A DNA stretch of 64,000 nucleotides from an uncultured Selenomonas sp. (GTDB lineage: Bacteria; Bacillota; Negativicutes; Selenomonadales; Selenomonadaceae): contig CAMVGU010000003.1 of the NCBI GenBank assembly GCA_947167105.1, forward strand, positions 1 through 64,000, written 5' to 3'. Of the stretch, positions 58,904-64,000 are shown in pieces. The first letter of the stretch is position 1. Each line of letters begins with the position of its first letter. A program made the translations under genes and the position numbers. The notes beneath the pieces are model-generated. The model was not told where the DNA came from and searched no databases. It worked only from the letters and a program-made list of their open reading frames with translations.

Positions 58904-59772
58904 GTCAGAAATACGCTTTTTTTCCGGGCTGCGTGCTGAAGGGCGCTGCAGCGGAGGCATATACTTCGCTGACGAAGGTGTGCGAGAAACTGGGCATCGA
59001 AATCGAGGAAATTCCTAACTGGACATGCTGCGGCGCTTCTCATGCCCAGGGTGTCAATGAGCTGGCTGCCCTGGCTGTCAATGCCCGCAATATCTCCATC
59101 GCGGAGCATATGGGGCTGCCCATCCTCACGGTCTGCAACACCTGCACACTGCAGCTGCGCACGGCGAAGGCGCGGCTGTATGCAGACAAGGAGCTCAGGG
59201 ACAGGGTCAACGGGCTGCTAAAGGATGCCGGCCATCCCTATGAGTACAAGGGAACCAGCGAAATCACCCATTTCCTCTGGCTGCTGGACGATCACCCGGA
59301 ACTTTTGGAGGGGAAAATCAAGAACCCGCTGACGGGCATGAAAGTGGCCTGCTACTACGGCTGCCATATCCTGCGGCCCCAGGAAGTGATGAATCACGGC
59401 GACGGCAAGCATCCTGAGTATATGGAGAAACTGGTGCGGAAGCTGGGGGCGGAGCCGGTCTTCTTCGGCGCCAGCCGCAAGTGCTGCGGCTTCCATGCCC
59501 AGTTGGCAGCGGAGCGGGATGTGCTGACCGTCACAGGCCAGATCGTGGACAGCGCGGACAAGGCCGACGCCCAGTGCATCGCCACGCCCTGCCCCCTCTG
59601 CCAGATGCAGCTTGACATGTACGAGCCGGAGGGCCGGGATGCCGTCCACTCCAGGGCAGAAGTGCCCATCCTCCACCTGCAGCAACTCATCGGCTTTGCA
59701 CTGGGCCTGAGCAAGACGGATGTGGGCTTTGACCGTCATGTTTCCGCCCAGGATAAATTGAAAATCGGATAA
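58900..59772 (+). CDS. mfrE: MfrE-like CCG-domain membrane-anchor subunit
   Basis: A 290-residue protein overlapping mfrB by 4 bases. Two complete cysteine-rich CCG domains as in HdrB and SdhE: C11, C43-C44, C79, C82, and C154, C194-C195, C230, C233. Such subunits replace the haem b membrane anchors of classical complex II and mediate quinone chemistry via noncubane clusters. No clear transmembrane segment is visible, so association with the membrane is peripheral. A terminator at 59826-59864 ends the operon. Confidence 0.92.
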   Translation: MSQKYAFFPGCVLKGAAAEAYTSLTKVCEKLGIEIEEIPNWTCCGASHAQGVNELAALAVNARNISIAEHMGLPILTVCNTCTLQLRTAKARLYADKELRDRVNGLLKDAGHPYEYKGTSEITHFLWLLDDHPELLEGKIKNPLTGMKVACYYGCHILRPQEVMNHGDGKHPEYMEKLVRKLGAEPVFFGASRKCCGFHAQLAAERDVLTVTGQIVDSADKADAQCIATPCPLCQMQLDMYEPEGRDAVHSRAEVPILHLQQLIGFALGLSKTDVGFDRHVSAQDKLKIG

Positions 59773-59825
59773 GTCTCTCCCTTCGCGGCGCTTTAGGGTG
59801 CCATTCTTATCTAATTCATACGAAT

Positions 59826-59864
59826 AGCAGGAAGCACGCTTACCGGCGTGCTTCTTGCTATTTT
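59826..59864 (+). terminator. terminator of mfrABE
   Basis: AGCAGGAAGCACGC (59826-59839) pairs with GCGTGCTTCTTGCT (59846-59859), one mismatch, 6-nt loop, followed by ATTTTC. Confidence 0.85.
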
Positions 59865-59889
59865 CAAAAAAGCTCTTATGTGCTAAGAT
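59861..59889 (+). promoter_or_regulatory. possible promoter of ubiX
   Basis: TTTTCA (59861-59866) and TAAGAT (59884-59889) are 17 bases apart, 75 bases before the ubiX start. Both boxes are weak. Confidence 0.35.
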
Positions 59890-59964
59890 GGCTGTGTATC
59901 TTTTAGGAAACGATGATTAAAAAGAGGAATTAATCAGCGCTTTCTTTATGCAGAGGTGAGGATT

Positions 59965-60525
59965 ATGCGCCTGATAGTGGGAATTTCAGGGGCGAGCGGT
60001 GCAGTCATGGGCTACAGGCTGCTGCAGGCACTGGGGGAAGTGAAGGATGCGGAGGTGCATCTGATCATTTCCGAGGGAGCGGCGCGGACCTTTGCCAGCG
60101 AGACGGAGCTGAGTCTTGCGCAGGTGGAGGCGCTGGCCGATGTGGTGCATGATGACACTAATCTTGCGGCCAGCATTGCCAGCGGCTCCTACCACACGGA
60201 TGGCATGCTCATCGTGCCTTGCAGCATGAAGACCGTGGCAGGCATTGCCTCGGGCTATGCGGAGACGCTGATACAGCGGGCCGCAGATGTATGCTTGAAG
60301 GAAGGGCGCCCCCTGGTGCTGGTGCCGCGGGAGATGCCGCTGTCGCGCATCCATCTGCGCAATCTCCTGGAATGCGCCGAGAGCGGCTGCGCCATTGTGC
60401 CGCCGATGCTGACTTTCTACAGCGGTGCCGGTAGCCTGGAGGAGCAGATAGATCATGTGCTGGGCAAGGCCCTGGCCAGGGTGGGCATCAACTATGATAA
60501 ATTCGTGAGATGGCAGGGGCTTTAA
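59965..60525 (+). CDS. ubiX: UbiX flavin prenyltransferase
   Basis: Makes prenylated FMN, the cofactor of UbiD-type decarboxylases, from FMN and dimethylallyl phosphate. 186 residues from ATG 59965 (GAGGTGAGG upstream; GTG 59956 is possible but overlaps it). Signature: IVGISGASGAVMGYRLLQAL at the start, GSYHTDGMLIVPCSMKTVAG, and LVLVPREMPLSRIHLRN. No ubiD gene lies in the window, so the partner must be elsewhere. Confidence 0.95.
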   Translation: MRLIVGISGASGAVMGYRLLQALGEVKDAEVHLIISEGAARTFASETELSLAQVEALADVVHDDTNLAASIASGSYHTDGMLIVPCSMKTVAGIASGYAETLIQRAADVCLKEGRPLVLVPREMPLSRIHLRNLLECAESGCAIVPPMLTFYSGAGSLEEQIDHVLGKALARVGINYDKFVRWQGL

Positions 60526-60544
60526 ATGTGTTATTTTTTAAAGA

Positions 60545-60578
60545 CGTAGTGCGAAACTTTGTTTCGCACGGAGTTTTG
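60545..60578 (+). repeat. repeated GTGCGAAAC hairpin, copy B, overlapping a promoter
   Basis: The same 34-bp unit as copy A, with TTT replacing ACT in the loop (stem 60549-60557 with 60561-60569). A promoter-like pair TTGTTT (60559-60564) and TAAAAT (60582-60587), 17 bases apart, overlaps its right arm, and the walJ-like gene starts at 60624. It may be an operator, a leftover of a small repeat family, or a ubiX terminator with a weak T tail (GAGTTTTG). Confidence 0.7.
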
Positions 60579-60623
60579 TGATAAAATACGCAAGGAACTT
60601 GATTGCAGACAGGAGCGGGATCT

Positions 60624-61454
60624 ATGCAGGCAGTGGTGCTGGCGAGCGGCAGCAAGGGAAATGCGGTCTTTGTGGAGCTGGACGGGGTGAAACTCATCAT
60701 TGACGCCGGCATCAGCGCCACGCGCATCAAGAAAGGGCTGGCCGCATATGGCGTGGAGCCGGCGGAACTTAAGGGTGTGCTGCTGACCCATGAGCACCGC
60801 GACCATATAGCCGGACTGGCTACATTTTTAAAATGGTACCGCGTGCCCATCTTTTCCCGCCGGGCTACCCTGGCTGCCATGTCGCGCTTTGTGCAGGTGC
60901 CCCAGGATTGCTTGCAGCCCTTGGAAGAATTGGGGCTCTTTGCCGGGGAGGGGAGCTGCGGGAGGGAATCCTTTCGGCTGGGCGGCCTGGAGGTGGCTCC
61001 CTTTTCCACCTCCCATGATGCGGCTGCGCCGGTGGGCTGGCGGCTGCGCGGCTCGGAGAATTTCACGCTGGCAACAGACCTGGGCTTTGTCACAAGCTCG
61101 GTGCAGGCGGCGCTGGAAGGCGCTGATGTGCTGATGCTGGAGGCAAATCATGACCGGGATATGCTGCAGGAGGGCTCCTATCCCTGGCCTTTGAAGCGGC
61201 GCATCCTGTCCAATAAGGGGCATCTGGCCAATACCGATGCGGCCTGGGCGCTGGCGCGCCTGCGGCACCGCCCCCGGCAGGTGGTGCTGGCGCATCTTTC
61301 GGAGGAAAATAACCGCCCCGAGGTGGCTGCCGGGACAGTGCGGAAAATCCTTGCCCGTCAGGGACTGGCAGATTTGATGGATATTGCTGTGGCAAGCCAG
61401 AGGGAACCGCTGGAAGCAGGCAGCGGCAAGGTTTGGGCCAGGCAGTGCTCCTGA
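60624..61454 (+). CDS. metallo-beta-lactamase fold hydrolase, WalJ/YycJ-like
   Basis: 276 residues from ATG 60624 (AGGAG upstream). The metal-binding HEHRDH motif (LLTHEHRDHIAG) is near residues 60-65, with FSTSHDAAAPVGW, ATDLGFVTSSVQAALEGADV, LEANHDRDML and VLAHLSEENNRPE supplying the further His and Asp ligands. It resembles WalJ/YycJ, a presumed nuclease or phosphodiesterase associated with the WalRK system and cell-wall homeostasis in Firmicutes. No walRK genes are adjacent, but an htrA-like gene and rlmH follow, and the order walJ-htrA-rlmH is known from Firmicutes. Confidence 0.92.
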   Translation: MQAVVLASGSKGNAVFVELDGVKLIIDAGISATRIKKGLAAYGVEPAELKGVLLTHEHRDHIAGLATFLKWYRVPIFSRRATLAAMSRFVQVPQDCLQPLEELGLFAGEGSCGRESFRLGGLEVAPFSTSHDAAAPVGWRLRGSENFTLATDLGFVTSSVQAALEGADVLMLEANHDRDMLQEGSYPWPLKRRILSNKGHLANTDAAWALARLRHRPRQVVLAHLSEENNRPEVAAGTVRKILARQGLADLMDIAVASQREPLEAGSGKVWARQCS

Positions 61455-61587
61455 AACAGATTAAAATCAGGTTAAATTTTGTTTTCAGGCTGCACCTTGC
61501 AGAATTTTTACAGATTTGAGGCATAAGATGGAGCCAATCAAGTTGAGAAAGTCAACTTATATATTTTCTAGCTTGGAGGGATCAGTT

Positions 61588-62703
61588 ATGAAGTCAGTTT
61601 TCTCTTTGCTTGGCAAGCACAATAAGACGGCAATGCTGGCGGCTGCTTTGGCGGTGTCGGCTATTTCCTTTTCCGGCTGCTCGGCCAGTACGGGGGAGGA
61701 CAACAGCCATTCTGCCGTTGCTTCCCCGGCGGCTCAGGCGGATACGGCGGGCCTTTCCAGTGCCCGCAACACGCCGGTGGTACGGGCGGCGAAGGCCGTA
61801 GGCCCCACTGTGGTCGGCATCACCAACAAGGCTGTGGCGCGGGATTGGTTCAATAACCGCATCGAGACCGAAGGCGTGGGCTCCGGCGTAATCTTCCGCA
61901 AGGATGGCTATGTAGTGACCAACAATCATGTGGTGGAGGGAGCGAAGGAAATCATTGTCTCCCTGGCAGACGGACGCAGCCTGAAGGGCAAGCTGGTGGG
62001 CACGGACGAGGTAACGGATCTGGCCGTGGTGAAGGTGGATGCGGATGATTTGCCGGTGGCAACCTTCGGCGACTCGGACAAAATCGTAGTGGGTGAGCCT
62101 GCTATCGCCATCGGCAACCCCATGGGCCTGGAATTCCAGGGCAGCGTGACGGCAGGCGTGATTTCGGCCCTGAACCGCACCCTGGATATTTCCGACCGCC
62201 GGGTGAAGCTGCTGCAGACTGATGCGGCCATCAGCCCCGGCAATTCCGGCGGTGCGCTGGTGAATGCGGATGGCGAGGTCATCGGCATCAACAGCGCGAA
62301 GGTGGCGGCCTCCGGCGTGGAGGGCATGGGTTTCTCCATCCCCAGCAATACCGTGCAGGCCATCATCAATGAGATTATCGAAAAGGGCTATGTGGCTCGC
62401 CCCTATCTCGGCGTCACGGTCTTTGACCCCCAGACGGCAGGTCGCTATGGCTATCAGCTCAATATCGACAAGGGCGTTTATGTCTTCCGCCTCAGCATGG
62501 GCGGCCCGGCAGACAAGGCAGGCATGCAGCGCGGTGATATTATTTTGAAGCTGGGGGATACGGATGTGAATTCTGTTTCGGAGTTGCGCACCCAGGTGGC
62601 GAACTACAATGTGGGGGACACGGTGAAGGTGACTTTTGACCGCAACGGCTCCACCCGCACGGCAGACCTTGTGCTGGAGGAAATGCCCAGGGATAACGAA
62701 TAA
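61588..62703 (+). CDS. htrA: HtrA/DegP-like lipoprotein serine protease
   Basis: Envelope protein quality-control protease. ATG 61588 with TTGGAGGGATC upstream gives 371 residues. The signal peptide ends in a lipobox-like FSGC (Cys31), so it is probably a lipoprotein rather than a free periplasmic protein. The catalytic triad is H114 (VTNNHVVEGA), D144 (TDLAVVKV) and S220 (GNSGGAL). One PDZ domain (residues 270-360; GGPADKAGMQRGDIILKLGD) follows. Located between the walJ-like gene and rlmH. Confidence 0.95.
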   Translation: MKSVFSLLGKHNKTAMLAAALAVSAISFSGCSASTGEDNSHSAVASPAAQADTAGLSSARNTPVVRAAKAVGPTVVGITNKAVARDWFNNRIETEGVGSGVIFRKDGYVVTNNHVVEGAKEIIVSLADGRSLKGKLVGTDEVTDLAVVKVDADDLPVATFGDSDKIVVGEPAIAIGNPMGLEFQGSVTAGVISALNRTLDISDRRVKLLQTDAAISPGNSGGALVNADGEVIGINSAKVAASGVEGMGFSIPSNTVQAIINEIIEKGYVARPYLGVTVFDPQTAGRYGYQLNIDKGVYVFRLSMGGPADKAGMQRGDIILKLGDTDVNSVSELRTQVANYNVGDTVKVTFDRNGSTRTADLVLEEMPRDNE

Positions 62704-62706
62704 GCC

Positions 62707-63186
62707 ATGAAAATTACAGTTGTCTGCGCAGGCAAGCTGAAGGAAAAGTATCTGCAGGAGGGCCTGGCGGAATTCCTGAAACGCCTGAAGCCCCTGGCAC
62801 AGGTGGAAATCCGGGAAATCCATGAGGAAAAGATGCCGGAAGCTCCCTCTGAGGCGGAAAAGCAGCAGGTGCTGGCAAGGGAAGGGGCAAGGCTGCTGAA
62901 GCTCGTGCCGGAGGGCAGTTACCTGTTTGTGCTGGATGTCTGCGGCAAGATGCTTTCCAGCGAAGAACTGGCCGCCAAAATCAACGGACTCGCCCTTTCG
63001 GGCCGCAGCAGCCTGACCTTCCTGATCGGCGGTGCCTTCGGAATCTCCGAGGAGGTACGGCAGGCGGGAGATTTTCGCCTTTCCTTTTCCCCCATGACCT
63101 TTACCCACCAGATGGTGCGCCTTCTGCTGGCAGAGCAGATCTACAGGGCTTTCAAGATAAGCAGAGGGGAAAAATATCATTGGTAG
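62707..63186 (+). CDS. rlmH: 23S rRNA (pseudouridine1915-N3)-methyltransferase RlmH
   Basis: SPOUT methyltransferase that methylates pseudouridine 1915 in helix 69 of 23S rRNA, using SAM. The 159-residue length is normal. The knot motifs FLIGGAFGISEEVR, LSFSPMTFTHQMVRLLLAEQ and the C-terminal IYRAFKISRGEKYHW are complete. It starts 3 bases after htrA and ends at a terminator. RluD at 31.7 kb is the likely maker of its pseudouridine substrate. Confidence 0.97.
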   Translation: MKITVVCAGKLKEKYLQEGLAEFLKRLKPLAQVEIREIHEEKMPEAPSEAEKQQVLAREGARLLKLVPEGSYLFVLDVCGKMLSSEELAAKINGLALSGRSSLTFLIGGAFGISEEVRQAGDFRLSFSPMTFTHQMVRLLLAEQIYRAFKISRGEKYHW

Positions 63187-63189
63187 GAC

Positions 63190-63227
63190 AAGCCTTGGCC
63201 GTGAATGGTTGCGGTCAAGGCTTTTTT
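63190..63227 (+). terminator. intrinsic terminator after rlmH
   Basis: AAGCCTTGGCCG (63190-63201) pairs with CGGTCAAGGCTT (63212-63223), one G-U pair, 10-nt loop, followed by TTTT. Confidence 0.88.
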
Positions 63228-63300
63228 CCTTGTTTAGTAGCATTTTTAGAATAGTATGTGGTATGATATAAGAAAGGTTGCTGAAAAAGGGGTGGAAGCG

Positions 63301-64000
63301 ATGTTGCAGGGACTCTTGGGGGCTTTGGCTGCGGTGCTGTGGGTGGCAGGCGGCTATATGGGGCTGGGCCTTGGCGAGCCGGTCTATGCCTTGCTCCTGT
63401 TGGCAGGGGGCTTCGTGCCGGCAGCCGGAGCCTTTAAGCTGTCGGCCGGGCAGGGCCAGGCACTGCCAAAGCTGGATGCCGCAAGGATGCCGGAGGAGCA
63501 GCGCCAGCTCCTGATGGAGAGCTTTGACAAGGCTGTTGCGGACTATAACGCGCTTGAAAAGCTTCGCGAGGAAATCAAGGACAAGGAACTGGAGAGCCAG
63601 TTGGCGGAAATGCAGGCCATTGCCTACAGGCTCCTGACCTATCTGGAGGAGCATCCCGAGAAGACAGCCAAGGCGAACCGCTTTGCCACTTATTACCAGG
63701 ACAGGGCCGTGCAGCTTGCCCAGCAGTACCGCGACCTGGAGAAGACGGGACTGGCAACGCAGCAGGTGCAGGAAACGAAGCAGAGGGTGAAGGCTACGCT
63801 GGCCTCCTTTGACGAGGCATATGCGGCGGAGTTTGAGAAGCTGCTGTCCGACCAGCTTCTGGATATGGATGCGGAGCTGAAGGTGCTGGGCCAGAATATA
63901 GAGGCGGAGGGGCTGAAAGATGAGGCCATTGTGCAGCGGGCCGAGGAACTGAAGCAGCCCGTTGAGGGAGCAGGTTCCCTGCAGCCGCGTCAGGGCAGTG
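63301..64000 (+). CDS. XpaC-like protein (partial, runs off the window)
   Basis: Starts at ATG 63301 behind AAAAGGGGTGG and stays open to the window end (233 codons visible). Two hydrophobic N-terminal segments (LLGALAAVLWVAGGYMGLGL, then VYALLLLAGGFVPAAGAF) are followed by a long helical, Glu/Lys/Gln-rich region (LMESFDKAVADYNALEKLRE, YLEEHPEKTAKANRFATYYQ). This is the layout of XpaC/YceG-type proteins annotated as 5-bromo-4-chloroindolyl phosphate hydrolysis proteins, often found with TelA. Function unclear. The rest, and a possible telA, lie outside the window. Confidence 0.75.
   Translation, partial: MLQGLLGALAAVLWVAGGYMGLGLGEPVYALLLLAGGFVPAAGAFKLSAGQGQALPKLDAARMPEEQRQLLMESFDKAVADYNALEKLREEIKDKELESQLAEMQAIAYRLLTYLEEHPEKTAKANRFATYYQDRAVQLAQQYRDLEKTGLATQQVQETKQRVKATLASFDEAYAAEFEKLLSDQLLDMDAELKVLGQNIEAEGLKDEAIVQRAEELKQPVEGAGSLQPRQGS

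Overview
The window reads as chromosomal DNA of a GC-rich Negativicute, most likely Selenomonadales (Selenomonas/Mitsuokella-like). Gram-positive-lineage genes (DivIVA, SepF, RemA, PyrR, YlmH, RqcH, CdnL/CarD, WalJ) sit beside traits of an anaerobic, diderm, fumarate-respiring organism (a Tat-exported fumarate reductase-like MfrABE set, NfnAB, UbiX). This assignment is inferred from gene content and needs a 16S or ribosomal-protein check.

Layout. (1) 1-1800: AT-rich accessory stretch with a tiny RpoA-CTD-like gene, a DUF1349 gene and a perfect 27-bp palindrome, then the rpoBC promoter and a leader attenuator. (2) 1.8-9.6 kb: rpoB-rpoC. (3) 9.7-18.9 kb: AGCS amino-acid/cation symporter, two membrane or hydrolase genes, dtd, a secreted unknown, a YitT-family protein, an M29 aminopeptidase, a lipoprotein cyclophilin, a GIY-YIG protein, greA, lysS. 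(4) 19-33.2 kb: FtsZ-family gene, tcdA-like, carD-like, rodZ-like, two radical SAM genes around nrdR, then pgeF-yggS-sepF-proC-ylmH-divIVA-lspA-rluD-pyrR. (5) 33.2-42.8 kb: a 165-bp MITE-like element, rqcH on the minus strand, dapF-remA-gmk-rpoZ-coaBC, a MetF-like gene with nfnAB, an SDR. (6) 42.8-53.3 kb, minus strand: type I restriction-modification locus hsdM-hsdS-[AAA ATPase-DUF4276]-hsdR, and a GH78 alpha-L-rhamnosidase with a divergent LysR gene. (7) 54.4-55.8 kb: decayed phage-type protein fragments, one of them split by a second copy of the same MITE. (8) 55.8-59.8 kb: three consecutive hairpins, then mfrA-mfrB-mfrE. (9) 59.9-64 kb: ubiX, walJ-like, htrA-like, rlmH, and a partial XpaC-like gene.

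The housekeeping blocks are transcribed mostly left to right in tightly packed operons with 1-4 base overlaps and many TTG/GTG starts. Accessory DNA is concentrated at 1-1.6 kb and 42.8-56 kb, and is recognisable by lower GC, minus-strand orientation, broken genes and repeats.

The most notable items are: the MITE pair, where removing one copy with one TA exactly restores a reading frame; a split ATPase/Toprim-like pair nested inside the type I R-M operon; an E-type fumarate reductase lacking the usual FAD-linking His and carrying an extra cluster Cys; a repeated GTGCGAAAC hairpin; and an FtsZ-family gene outside any mur/fts cluster.
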